A DNA stretch of 63,063 nt from assembly GCA_016098155.1 (NCBI GenBank), contig JAAAJB010000140.1, forward strand, positions 1 to 63,063, given 5' to 3'. The DNA is from Actinomortierella ambigua. Its lineage: Eukaryota > Mortierellomycota > Mortierellomycetes > Mortierellales > Mortierellaceae. Positions within the stretch are counted from its first letter, which is position 1. Each line of letters starts with the position of its first letter. The translations under genes were made by a program, and so were the position numbers. The notes below the pieces were generated by a model. That model saw only the letters and a list, made by a program, of their open reading frames with translations, had not been told where the DNA came from and made no database searches. Shown here in pieces: positions 36,301 through 47,802 of the stretch.

Positions 36301-37479
36301 GAGTTTGAACAGAAATAGGAGATGGTGGCACCGGGAATTGAACTAGGGCCGATGGCTGAGAAGGACGCGGGTGCCGTTGCGTGTCATGTTGAAGGACTGC
36401 CTGGAGAGACGTCTGAGCTGGTGAAGGGCGGCGCTGAGATGATAGTCGAGTTGACCGAGGAAGTGTCATGGACCCGTTCGCATTGGAAGACAATAGGGCT
36501 CGGGGTCGCGACGAGAGGGTGGAGGCGGAGACGGGAGACACGGTGGATGTTGCAGCCAGGGGAGACATGGATGGAGGAGAGGGACTGGACCCAGGCGTAA
36601 GAGCCGGAAGCAGTTGGGGTAGTCGATACTGAAACGAGCCTGTGGTTGGCGTAGTGGGTGAGGAGGCTGAAGTCGGAGATACCACTGTCTGGCCTGACGC
36701 CGAGACGGATGCGGCTGCAGCGGCTGCAGCGACTGCAGCGACCTCGATGCCTACCGCCATGCGGCGTCCCTGCAGCAGGACAGGTGATGCATTCAAGGGC
36801 GTATGAGGCGACGCAACGGGATTCTGACCGAGCTGTGTATATATCGGTTGTGGATGAGGATTGGGGAAGGCATGGCATTGGGTGATCGCGTCTTGCGAGA
36901 TTATCGGTGACAAGTACAGAGGCATCGAGGCATTCGAGAGTAGTGCACAGACGAGCCTGGCCACATACTGTATTGCCCAATTTTCTGTAATGGAGAGCAC
37001 AAGGCGCGCGCGATCCTTCTCGCCTACGAACACGAACATGCATGTGCAAGAGAGCAGAGACAAAGATACATGAGGATCGGATGAAAGAAAGGGGGGTGTG
37101 GGGGATGGGAGGAGCAGCAATGTCAGACACAGATACACTAAAGAAGGGGCTCTCTGAGAAATCAGGTGCATTCAAGGAAGCAATCAAGACATTTTTTTTT
37201 CTTGGGAGAGGATCTCTTTCATACCTTGCTCGCCCTTTTGCGCCCAGTCAAAGGTGACCTGCCTTAGAAGAATAGAGATCGACTCGAGGCGCCATTCTGC
37301 GACAAGCCAGCAGAGTGCGTGCTCGATGCGCTCGAGGTCATAGTCTCCTGCTAGGCGCTGGAGATAGGAGGCTGTGACGAGGACATTGTCCTCCGAGCGA
37401 AGCCACGTGTAGAAGGTGGCATCGTAGAGGTCGTCCATCTTCCTAACGTTCGCCTGGATATCGCGCCATCGTTCGGGAT
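33371..37479 (-). CDS. Unrecognised large Ser/Thr-rich protein, 5' end unresolved
   Basis: Function unknown. Two exons are supported: 37225-37479 and 33371-37023, joined in frame (phase 1) by a GTATGA donor and TAG acceptor. The first in-frame ATG (37436-37438) gives about 1288 residues, but protein-like sequence (PERWRDIQANVRK) continues upstream to a CAG acceptor, so more 5' exons are likely. Residues 1-120 form a helical globular region (DLYDATFYTWLRSEDNVLV, LERIEHALCWLVAEWRLES, LSITENWAIQYVARLV). A second ordered patch, PLFMECLAKKWSFCKLSEFF, lies mid-protein. The rest is low complexity: poly-Ala, Gln/His repeats (HQHQHQ), Ser/Thr/Pro. This layout fits a transcriptional or signalling regulator, but I do not recognise the family. 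Confidence 0.68.
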
Positions 37480-39577
37480 CTGTATGAAGCCGTCAAGGTG
37501 AAGTAGGATGTGATGATGTTACGGGGGGGGGAGGAGAGGAGCAATCGACATTGAGGAGGCAGTATGGCGAACGTAGCCGCGGAGGACATCAAATGCAAGG
37601 GGGTCGAATGGTGGCCAGCAAAAGGTGGGATGAAAGAAAAAGCAAACACGGATAGTTTGTTGGTCAGTTCACTTGCTCGAGTAGGCTAACAGCTTCTTCC
37701 TTTTTTTTTTTGCATAAGCAAGAGGACTCTAAGATACAAGGACATATTGGAGGCGAATCAACACAGGGGGTTCACAACCAGAGCTGCCGATTAGATCAAC
37801 ACAAGTTGAAAAAACAAAGGACCAGAGTGTGTGTGTACAAGAGCAATGCCCAAAGGAGAATCGGGATGTGTTGGATGGGGATCCAAACAAACCGCTACAC
37901 TATAATTGCCTTTCTACGAGGACCTGCGCTCTGCGACAGTCGAGGCATGTAGAGTGTATGCATCAGGCAAGCAGGGGATGGCGGGGGTGCATGGATAATA
38001 GGGGGACCACTCATAGACATAAAGGGGATGGGGGAGGGGTGAAAGTGAAAAAGAGGTCATATGTGTTGCCATGCTGACGACAGGGAGAGTGGAAGAGCGC
38101 ACGCACGAGAGTGGACAGTGTACTCATCATTCAAAGGAAGAGCAGCACGCAGGCTTTTCAGCACGAGGAAAATTCGGTTTTCATTCAAGGCGAACCCCCT
38201 TCCCTTCCCCTTCCCCCCCCCCCTTCCCTCCCTCCTTTGATATTGAACCACATTTTAATCGTTGAGGTGGGGAGATGAGGAGATGAGGAAAGGGGGAGAA
38301 GAGGAGGATTGTGAGTGTGGTGTGAACGCCAAGCTGGATGACAGAGGAGCAGAGAGTGAGAGAGAGACAAGCGTGGAGGTAAGTGGGGGAGTGAGAGGGT
38401 GAAGTGAGGAGGAAGAGCGGTGTACACAAAAGAAGGGGTTGGAGTAACACGAAGTGAAGACAGGAAGCACACACATACACACACACGCGCGCACTCATAC
38501 GCACTCTGACACACACACACAGATGTATGGCATGGCATATGGCATGAGGGTCAGTACTGAGCAAAACTACGAAAATATCGTATGCATGAGTGGCAAGAAA
38601 TAGTGAAGATCTCCTTCCTCCCTAATGACACCAGATGTGGAGAGAGAGGTAAAGAGAGGAGAGGAGAGAGGCGAGGCGAGGAGAGAGGAGAGGAGAGGAG
38701 AGGAAAGAAGAAGGGGGGCGAGGGAAGAGGAGGAAGAGGAAGAGAGAGAGAGAGAGAGATGTTGGTCTTCTTTCGTGTCTGTCCTCTTCTTCTTCCACTT
38801 CTCCCTTTTTACGCTCACTCGCACACTCTGGTGAGTGTGCTACTGCCTCGAGTTTTCCATTTTTATACTCTTTTGCTCTTTCTTTCGCTCTCTCTCTCTC
38901 GTGTTGTCTCTCTTTCTGTACTGAGATAGAATGAAGGGGGAGAGAGGAGGATAGGGTAATAGGGAGAGAGAGAGAGAGAGAGAGGATGGGGGAGAAGGAA
39001 GGGGATGGGAGTGTGTGGGTGGATTGGGGTGCGAGGACAACAGAAACGGGAAAGACAGAGCCTGCAGAGATTCGTCTTCCGCCCAGTTCCTGAGCCGGAG
39101 CTCACTGAGTTCGTTCAACCGGTAGGTGACACTCCCATCACTGGTAATCAATCACCTTGTTTCGAACGAATATTATATAGTTGGTGGCCACCAGACCCGT
39201 GCCTGGCAGACTGATAGACTGATACAGACCCTTCGTCCATTGGCCCTGTGCTTCCATGCAACCCACTAGTCGCGCCATGCATTCATGACACCTCTCGAAT
39301 CACCACCACCTCCCCCTCCCCCCTCCCCCTCCCATAGCACCACAATGGAAGGTCCTTGCACTCCTCTGACACAATGGTGAATGTAACGTCTGTGGGAGGC
39401 TGTTTGGCTGGTGGGTAGAGTTATGGTTGGTAGGGAAAGGGGTGGTGAGGTTGGAGAGGAAACGCGGCAGGACTGCACTGCAAATAAAAATGAAGGTGCG
39501 TTCCTGCGACGTGTGTATGTGGATGTGTATGTGTGTTGTGTGTATGTGCGCCATGTTTCTTGGTTGCTTCGACCTAC
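37480..39577. other. Probable intron/5' region of the Ser/Thr-rich gene
   Basis: No firm gene. The region is rich in simple sequence: poly-C near 38211, CA repeats near 38465-38520 and a long purine tract at 38636-38760. On the minus strand two short stretches look exonic: near 39355-39380 (EECKDLPL when joined in phase to the segment at 39578-39632) and about 39050-39133 (YRLNELSELRLRNWAEDE). They may be further 5' exons of the gene ending at 33371, but the joins are not settled. Confidence 0.4.
38636..38760. repeat. Homopurine tract (GA/GGA-rich)
   Basis: About 125 bases on the plus strand are almost all A and G, with GAGGA and GAGAGA units. This makes it a candidate for triplex or other non-B DNA. 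It lies in the putative 5' intron region of the minus-strand Ser/Thr-rich gene. Confidence 0.85.
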
Positions 39578-39632
39578 CTTGTGGAGGCTCAGTCACAACA
39601 TTAGCATTCTTCTTTCTCGATGCAGCAGGCAT
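39578..39632 (-). CDS. Candidate first coding exon (MPAASRKKNANVVTEPPQ)
   Basis: The minus strand reads ATG, then a basic 18-residue start MPAASRKKNANVVTEPPQ, then a good donor (CAAG|GTAGGT) in phase 1. It probably begins the gene that continues at 37479-33371, with small exons between, because no other minus-strand gene lies in the interval. Lys-Lys-rich starts like this suit a nuclear protein. The link to the downstream exons is an inference and needs cDNA. Confidence 0.4.
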
Positions 39633-40403
39633 GGAGATGGATGCTCAAAGGCAGACGGGGTGAAAAGGAATCAGGGCTGCTGGACAACGAGGGTTCGTTG
39701 CGCTGAACACGGACCACAGGAGGGAGGAGGTGGAGGAAGGAGAAGGAGAAGGTGGCTGCTTTGCAGAAGAAATGGACAAGTGAGTTGTGTATCTCGTGAA
39801 AGGCTTGTTGGAGGAGGAGGAGGAGTAGGTCAGGGAGCTGGAGGCACGCTGCAAAGAATAGAAGGTAGATGGGTGGGTCGTGAGAAAGGCACTAGATATA
39901 AACAAGGGTGACCGAGGCAAAGGTGCAAGCGAATGGAACGTGTGAGAGGGTGCAACGGGGAATGATGAGCAAAAAGGGTGGAATGGGATGAGGAGAAGGG
40001 AAGGAACGAAGAAGGGAAAAGGAAACGAAGGAAAAGAAGGAAGGAGAGGAAGGAGAGGAAAAGAAGAAGGAAAGAAAGGATGGATGGATGGAAGGAAGGA
40101 AGGAAGGGGCCAGGGAGGAAGACGAGGAGAGAAGACGACGAGGAAGGGGATGATGAAGAGGGGGACAGCAAAGAAGAGTGCTTCGTTGTGAGCTGAACGC
40201 TTGGTCATAATAAAAACACACACACACACACACATTTATACACACAAACAAGAAAAATAGGGGAGTTTGTCCTGGCCTGCCCTGGGTCGAATGTTGCCCC
40301 ACGAACGAACGAGTGAGCGAACGAACAAACGACGCTTGGGGAGGATGGTGAGGTACTCTCGATGAAAGGGAAAGACAAGAAGGAAAAGGGGGTGGGGTGG
40401 GGT

Positions 40404-40477
40404 NNNNNNNNNNNNNNNNNNNNNNNNNNNNNNNNNNNNNNNNNNNNNNNNNNNNNNNNNNNNNNNNNNNNNNNNNN
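40404..40477. other. Assembly gap (74 N)
   Basis: Unknown bases between a G-rich segment and a poly-A run, a typical repeat-induced break in assembly. The true length may differ. Confidence 0.99.
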
Positions 40478-41313
40478 AAAAAAAAAAAAAAAAAAAAAGG
40501 GCCTCGGATGCGCTGCCTGCCCATTTCCCGTGGACCCTCGGACTCTCCAGTGGGAATCAGGATCCCTGCAGGCTGTTTGTGTTGTGTTGTGTTGAGTATC
40601 ACAACACCAACGTCCAATTGCCAGCCAGTCAACAGAAGCACCAGCACCACCACCATCATCATCATCAGCATCATCATCATCAACAACATCCCATCCTCTC
40701 CTCTCCCCCCCCCCTTTTTTTCCCTTTCCCTTCCCTTTCCCTTTCCCTTTCCTCCCCTTGACCACAGACAAGATGGATTGTACAGTGTGTACATGTCCTG
40801 GAGTAACTGGGATGAAAATAATGTGGTCGAAAATCTACCAGGCCATCCTCGCTGTGTTACCCGTCGACATGTTTTTGATCTGTCGGGGCGGAAAAAGTTG
40901 AAAGGAGGAGAGCAGCGGAGGAGACGAGAAGGAGAGAGGAGGGAGGAGGGGAGAAACAAACTCAGTATTGTCCAATGTTGCCCAATCCATCATTAGCATG
41001 CGTCAGGAGTAAAGGGAGAAAAAAAAAAAAAAAAAGCTCTCTCCGTAGTGTTTTTACTTTCTCCGCACCACATGGCAAAATGGGCAACTGGTTATTTTAC
41101 TCGGTCGCTTGAATGTCAAATATATAATCGTGACAGGTCGCAGTCATTCCTTCCCAGTGTTCTGAGCAAGTTGTAGAGGCTGGTCGCTCTCTCGAGAATG
41201 AAGTAGAGAAAGATGTACATAACCCCTTTTTTATCCCAACTCCTTTCTTTGCTCACGCTCTTCTCTGCCTTCTTTCTCTCTCTTTCTCTCTTTTTCTCTC
41301 TCTCTCTCTCTCC

Positions 41314-41355
41314 CTCTACCTCTACCTCTACCTCTACCTCTACCTCTACCTCTAC
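41314..41355. repeat. Hexanucleotide tandem repeat (CTCTAC)7
   Basis: Seven perfect copies of CTCTAC follow a (CT)n tract. This is a microsatellite in an intergenic region and is probably length-variable between strains. Confidence 0.95.
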
Positions 41356-41630
41356 CTCGTCGTCGTCCCGACGTGACAGGACTCTCCTTTTACAACCAAC
41401 GGCTACCTCTGGGTACAGTTGTAAGGTAGTCTAGTTTTCAATGCACAAAGAGATAGACATCCTCTCCAGAATAGAATGCACCACACAAAAAACCTTGCAA
41501 TCAATCATTTCATTGTTGGGTATGTTGATTTGTTTGTGTTTATATTTACGTTATTTACTTGTGAGATGAGAGTGGTAGTAGACGTGGTAGCAGAACTATT
41601 TAGAGGTTGATGCTCGAAAGAGACGCCTTG

Positions 41631-43533
41631 CTATTGTGCTTCCTCGGCAAGAGGGCGGAGACCAGCTGCAGGCTGCATCCAACCAAACTTGTCCTCATCC
41701 TCGCCATTCTGGATGGCCCGCAGGGCCTTGAACAACTGCAGGAAGCCAGCGCCAATTGCATCTCGTGTCTCCGAGGCGCCCACGTCGGTAGTCTTGCCTT
41801 GACGAGTGATCGTCTTGACGGGTGTGATCACTGCCGCCGTTCCACAAGCCGCAATCTCTGCAAATCGGTTGTTGACAATGTCACTAAAAGCCACAACGTT
41901 GTTCTCGACCTTCCAACCAAACGACTTTGCCAGCTGGACAAGCGACTGTTTCGTGACCGAGTTGAGGATGGAGGGGCTCTCAGGAGCACAGAAGACGGGG
42001 TTGCCACCCTCCTTCTCCGGGTACGTCAGAGCAACAAAGTTGGATGTGCTAAACTCGTCGACGTTTGTGTGTGTCTTGGAGTCGAGATGCAGCGTGATGG
42101 CATAGCCAGCCTTCTTCGCTGCCTGGCTGTGTCGCAGCACCGGAGCATAGTTCCCACCAAGTTTAGCCGCACCAGTTCCCAGAGGGGCCGCTATGGATTA
42201 AAAACGCAAGAGAAAATGAGAGTAAGCACGAGATGAAAAAATGACAACACACGAGTGAACTGGTGAGGTCCGATTGTATCTTTTTTTCTCAAACGGGGCT
42301 CCTTGTGGAGTATTGGCAACAACAGTAAGAGAGACTGCTACGTCTACAAAAACTCGGAGCATTAACGCTCACCTGTTGTACCACACGTCTCTTTCGCTCC
42401 TCTCCCTCCCCCCTCCCCCATTTCTATCCTCCGACTTTTTACACACCCTTCACCTTTCCTTTCGTCACTTGACACACTAACGCACTTACCACGGTCAAAA
42501 TCTTCAACGACAAGGCAGTCAACAGGCTTGACACCCGACTTGTAAAAGTTTCCGACAGGGACAGCATAGACAATGAAAGTGAACTCGGGGGCAGGGTAAA
42601 GGCCAATTTCTGGACCAGTGCCAAGCAACAGAGGGCGCAGATACAGGGCTCCGCCCGATCCGTAGGGTGGAACAAACTCGAGGTTGTTGGCGACAGCTCG
42701 TTCGCATGCCTGCACAAACAAATCTTCTGGGACACAGGCCATGCCTGCCATATCGGCCGACATCTTCATGCGCTGCGCATTCACATCAGGGCGGAAGATG
42801 CGGATCTAAGGGGAGGATGGACAAAATAGCGGATGATGGAACGAGAGGATGAGTACACGCCGAAGAAAGAGAGAGAAGACTTTCAGTCATCATCGCTGTG
42901 TGCAGCCAAACTAGAGCCAAGAAGGGAGTAGGAGAGAGAGAGAGAGAGAGAGAGAAGAAAGATGATCGGATCTCTTGATCCCGTCTACAGGCATTTCTCT
43001 GATGCTGTTGTGGTTGTACTACACCGATGAAGTGCAGCCAACCAAACGGAAATGAATGCGACCCCCCCCCCTTCCTTCTCCTTCTCAGGCTTTGGAGTAG
43101 TTGGGCTGACAGGCACTTGCTGGCCTATCTCACCCCACCCCCTTGTTGTCTGTCATTTTTAGCCTTACCTGTCCATCCTTGCAGCGGAAGGCCTTGATAC
43201 CCTCGAAGCACTATTACGTTTTCGCCCAATCACAGGAGGCGGAAGAGAAAAAGGGCGGTTAACAGACTGATCTGATCTCACCCACTCCTCTGGCGCATTT
43301 GTTGGGCCAATTGTTTAGCCTAGATGGGGACCCTCCGCTCATACCTCCTGGCCGTAGTTGATGGCGGGAGCGCAAATATGCATCTGGATGTAGGGCTCGC
43401 GCACAAACTTGCCGCTATCCCACTTGCCATCGTTGTGTGTGTAGACGACGTGGCCATTGGTCTTGATGAACTCGAAGCCAAGGTTATCCCAGTTGATGGT
43501 GTTGATGGGCGCGGGGGGCATTTCTTGGGTCAT
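41631..43533 (-). CDS. BAT2: Branched-chain amino-acid aminotransferase, cytosolic type
   Basis: PLP enzyme that moves the amino group between Leu/Ile/Val and 2-oxoglutarate. Exons 43345-43533, 43169-43210, 42490-42805 and 41631-42190 give 368 residues, close to the usual eukaryotic length. Conserved features: INYGQECFEGIKAFR (exon 1/2 join), IFRPDVNAQRM, YLRPLLLGTG, and GAAKLGGNYAP with the PLP-binding Lys at about 192, then EIAACGTAAVITPVK near the C-terminus. The ATG at 43531-43533 starts MTQEMPPAPINTINWD with no mitochondrial presequence, so a cytosolic enzyme is inferred; a second, mitochondrial copy may exist elsewhere. The symbol follows the cytosolic yeast enzyme by type, not by proven orthology. 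Confidence 0.95.
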
Positions 43534-45282
43534 GATGAGTATATAAACAGATGTCTTTAAGAGCGAGCGTGAGCGTGAGAGAGTGATAGAAAGGTGAAAA
43601 AGACTGTAAAGGGGGGAGGGGGGAGGGCAAGGTAGCAATGCAGAATGAATGAGATGTGTAAAGGACCGTAGGGAACCTTTTATGAATGAGAGCAGTGGGG
43701 GTGGGGGGATCGATGGCACAGTCACTTTGGTCGAGTCAGTGAGTTCATTGAGTCACTTCACTCGGCACAAGTACAGACACACAGGCGTTTCGGCACAGGA
43801 CAAAGATTAACGTTTTTCGCCCTCTGCCTCTCCCTCTCTTTCTCCCTCCACACTCTGTTCACCCACTCTGTCTTTCTCGCCTGATGACCTGTGGGAGCTG
43901 CCTATCGATGCTATCTCTCCCTCTCTCGCTCGTTCTCTCTTTGCTGAAATATTATAGTTGGAGGGGGCTGGGCGAGAATGTTAGATTCCGAGGCTCCATC
44001 TCGCTACCATAGTCAGATCATGGACTCGTTTGCTGGTTTGCGGAGACAGCTTTCTCCCTCTAATGAATGGCTCGTGAAACACCTACAAAATGTGCACATC
44101 GACATTCTCCGGTTGCCAAGGGACATTGATGTCCTTTGCATGCTCCTCTGAGCTGAAAAACGCCCGCGGAAACAGCACCACACACGTCTACAACACACTT
44201 TGGATCCTCAAGGCAAAGCAAAGTCGATTTTCGTGCTTTGAATCGCTTAGAGCAGGAGTCACTGCATGTGAATGGCGACGTTCAAAGAACCAGCTAGCCA
44301 AAAAAAAATCCATTGTCATATTTCGTGGTGATCTGGCACGGACACATGGTTGAGGCGACGGTTCATGAACAAACGGGCCATTTTGACACGTTTGGTGGTG
44401 GCTCTAAGGATGTGAAGAAGGCTGTGTAACCTTTGCCGGGGCGGGAGGAGGGAGATCTGTTGTTGTCACCACATAGAGCGGTGACATGCCCTTCCAAGAA
44501 GAGCACAACGACCTTTTCATGACACTTATGGATAACCACAGCACTATGCAAACTTTAAGATGGCCCTCCCTGGATCCCAAAACCCGATAATGAGAGGGAG
44601 ATATCGATCTCATTGAAGCCTTGATTTAGCCATTATATAGTACCGGTACGCTCGACCATCCACAAACTAGGGATTGGTGTCTACTATATACTCTCTCACC
44701 TCTCAAAGGCGCGTTTCATAGCCTACAGCTACCTTTTAGCCAAGAGAACAAATTAGTTTCCTTATGCGTGTCCGGAACCACGCTTAGATGGTGTCGATTG
44801 TGGCGCCGGGGCTTTGGACATCATCGAATGCAGCTTCCGATGATTTATGAGTTTTGATATAGTGGAGGGATGGATGGAATGAAGATGGTTTATCACGTCT
44901 ACTACACCTCATAAAAGGTAAAACCCCCTACCATAGGTCCATATGGGACGAGAAGCTGATATAGTGGTTGTCCAAGTAAACGGGAAAGGAACTGGGGTTG
45001 ATATATTACAAGTGTTATAGTGTCTAAATACTATGTGACACTCACTATAAAGAGGCACTCTCTGCTCACCGACCTTTTCACACCTCAACGTGTCCCTCTT
45101 CCCACACGAACGGATGAAAAGAAGATGAGTGTTTTGCTCGTGAATAAATAGTAAGATTAGATGATCCTCAAGCAGAGTCTTACCCCTCTCCCTCTCTCTC
45201 TCTCTCTCTCCAGCTCTCAAATGGTGGTGCACGGCTTGGTCCCATAGAACCCTCCACCCCCCTTTTTTGGAGCCCACCACAC
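43534..45282. other. Gene-poor intergenic region
   Basis: Holds the promoter side of the aminotransferase gene with pyrimidine-rich tracts (43800-43950). Beyond about 44000 the sequence is AT-richer with no sizeable protein-like frame. A short palindrome GTACCGGTAC occurs near 44641. No RNA gene was recognised. Confidence 0.5.
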
Positions 45283-46250
45283 TCACATTCCAGATAGTTT
45301 TCTGTCACAGAGAGTATATGACAAGCCTGTCCTTGAACTAGAGATTTCGCCCGGCGGTAGCCCTAAAATTTGTGTCCGAAATTCCGCCTTCGCAAGCACA
45401 GACGAACATCCTGAGACTACGGCTAGCATCACAGACATAAACTTCCAAGTTGAAGCATCATTGGCAATCATTGCCATGGTTTCCTTGTGAGTGTTTCTTT
45501 GTCCTTCATTGAGGATTGCAGCGGTTTCCTGGGATTGTCTTTCAGCCTGCACGTCATCTTCAGTGGAGATTTTGAACAGTCGTAATCATACGGTAGCTCG
45601 TTGTCATCTTCAAATCTATAAATGGCGTCTAGCTTGTAGAACTTGGCTTCCTCAATAGTCGAATCCCGTAGTTCATCGCCATAAATCAGATCTCTTGTCT
45701 TGAGGACTTCTTGTCAGGAATGGTGCTCGACACCGTCTATTTTGGCGAGGTTTTGCCGGCTCGTTGGTCCTCTGGCGTGGTGGAGCAATATTCGCCGTGC
45801 GTTAAGCTCTTCATTTCTGATATTAAAATTGAATGCGCGGCTGACAACATTTCTTGATTTGCGGTTCTTTTAGGGGTTGTCTTGCCAGACGTGATGAAAT
45901 GAGTATTTCTGTGTATGTGTATTTTCTGGCACCTCGCCTGCTTGATTCAACGCAAACCAGGCTTCAAGTTTATTGCTTCGCCTGACCACATCATAAATTG
46001 CTTCAGCCAGTGGTTGAACTGCCCAAAAGTGAACAAAGTGCTGATCTTTGTGGTGCAAAGGTAGGCGGTAGACGCTGAGTGAACGATCACAAGTCCTGAG
46101 CTGGGAAATCCGCCATAGACTCTCGCACGCGCGTATGTACCGTAGAGAATTATTGCGCCCTCTATTCCTCCAAAAAATTGGACGCGCATCTTTAAGGCCG
46201 ATTTCGACTCGTTGAACAGGGGAAGGAGATGTCAATGTTTGATATGAGAG
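45283..46250 (-). pseudogene. Decayed protein-coding gene of unknown family
   Basis: On the minus strand one reading frame from about 46240 to 45600 keeps protein-like sequence (HFWAVQPLAEAIYDVVRR, KYSFHHVWQDNP, RNEELNARRILLHHARGP, STIEEAKFYKLDAIYRFEDD) but is broken by TAA at 45870-45872 and by a TGA near 45714. A one-base loss near 45570 then shifts the frame to STEDDVQAERQSQETAAILN and on to a stop at 45283. Two stops plus a frameshift within otherwise good sequence mark a pseudogene, unless the assembly is wrong. I do not recognise the family. Surroundings are gene-poor, which suits a decayed lineage-specific duplicate. Confidence 0.65.
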
Positions 46251-46663
46251 GAGAAAACGGTTTTCACATCGTTACCATGGTTCCCTCTTCGTGTTGCGAC
46301 ACGCTGTGAACCAACAAATGTCAATTCCCTGTGGGGTCAGCTTTCGTCGTGCTTGACAGGGATCGCTTGGCGGACATAGGCCAGGAAACGCTCGTGGATC
46401 ACCATGCCATGGGGCAAGTCAGATAAAATGCGCTAAAAAAAATACAATCTCTTCTTTTCTCTCTTTCATGCCACGTTTGTTCTCACACAGATCCCCATAC
46501 ACATTCCTATCCCTCATGTACAGTCTGGTACCAAGGTAATCATGCCCTAAAAGGGCTTCATATCACCCAGGATTGATCTCCTATCATGCCCCATCTTCCT
46601 ATTTTTTTTCCTGTCTCTTTGTGCAATAGACGACCACTCAGGACTTCGCCCCAATCCATCAAT
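46251..46663. other. Spacer between two decayed genes
   Basis: About 400 bases with no protein-like frame. It would contain the divergent 5' flanks of the two decayed genes. No TATA element or RNA gene is clear. Confidence 0.4.
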
Positions 46664-47764
46664 ATGACATGGTGGAAAACACCCAATACCTGCGACAACT
46701 TTGTACTCTCTCCGCATCAAAGTGCAAAGGTGGAGACTGTGCAGGAGCCAGAGACTGTCCGAGAGCCGCAGGAGGATGAAGACGTAGTACAAGTGGACGA
46801 TGAGCAGGAACGAGAGGCCACTCCAAAGCCACAACAGGATGATGCCTCCCCTGTATCACCTCCTCCACCAGCACCTTGGATCGAAAAGCAGCTGACACCG
46901 ATGGCCCGGGCTTTAACCCAGTCACGAAGCCTTGGCTGGTTAATGACTTCGACCATTCCTGAGGAGGATCGCACGGGATGCTGGCGCTTGTCCGGGACGA
47001 AGGCAAGGAATTCTTTTTGACCGTCGACATCCAGGACAGTGCCTCGATCGAACTGGCTGTCCGTGCCTTTGCCAGGGTAGGCGCCTGGCATTTTGTCGGT
47101 CTTGAGGACAGGCGATTCCAGCAGCTCCTTGTCTTCTGGGAAAGCTTGCGCCTTTTGCCGCTCGAATTCCCTCTGACGGACCTGAGGAAAAAATTTCGAG
47201 CACGTTGGCGCTTGACGGGATGGGGTGGCAGTCGCGAGAAGCGGCTGAAGGATTTACAAGAGGCGTTCTTGTTGCATTGGTTGGGCATTCTCCGACGACA
47301 ACGTGTTCGATGCATGTCCCCGGGGGACCTCTACGTGGGCCTGTTTGTGGCAGCTGTTATTCTCTTGACAGAGGAGCCCCGCGGTAAAAAGTGCAGACAG
47401 GACAAGCATCTTCAGATCCTGTTTGCGTTATCCCAAAAGTGCTTCGAAGGCGTATCGCTGGTCCAATAAAATCTTTGACCTTGTTTGCAAAGGCTAAAAC
47501 CTTGTCACAATTTCCTGGAAGCAACACACCCTCAAAATGTTTGACTAATGTTTTCCAAGGGCTAAGAGCTACTGGCAGTTCTTCCAAAGCTTTGACCTTT
47601 GATTTTTTCAAAAAGAAAGACCATGAAACCGAGACGAGAGGGACAGAGCCCTGCGCAGCAAAGCGAGCAGAGACCAAAGGGTGCGGAGACCAACAGAAAG
47701 GGGGAGGCAACACTCTTTCATTGGCTGTTATTCGCAGCCCATATTTGCTGTGTGGGTGCAAGAG

Positions 47765-47802
<38 letters not shown>

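Larger units (their letters stand above)
39633..41630. other. Low-complexity intergenic region with assembly gap
   Basis: Two kilobases without a supported gene, between the putative start of the Ser/Thr-rich gene and the 3' end of the aminotransferase gene. It holds a homopurine block (about 39960-40170), CA repeats near 40215, a gap, CAC/ATC repeats near 40640-40690, CCCTTT repeats near 40720-40752 and a CTCTAC hexamer array. Long open frames here are products of simple repeats. Confidence 0.55.

Noticed and set aside
36330..36355. tRNA T-arm-like sequence (GGGAATTGAAC on the plus strand).
   Set aside because: Lies inside the coding exon of the Ser/Thr-rich gene and no cloverleaf can be completed around it.
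37520..37650. Minus-strand protein-like stretch FDPLAFDVLRGYVRH upstream of the Ser/Thr-rich gene.
   Set aside because: No AG acceptor opens this frame after an upstream stop, and no donor in the right phase joins it to the exon at 37479. Kept only as a possibility.
39892..40959. Minus-strand 355-codon frame crossing the 74-N gap.
   Set aside because: Built from homopolymers, purine/pyrimidine tracts and unknown bases; no domain.
44640..44650. Short palindrome GTACCGGTAC as an operator-like site.
   Set aside because: A ten-base palindrome in a gene-free eukaryotic region is expected by chance.
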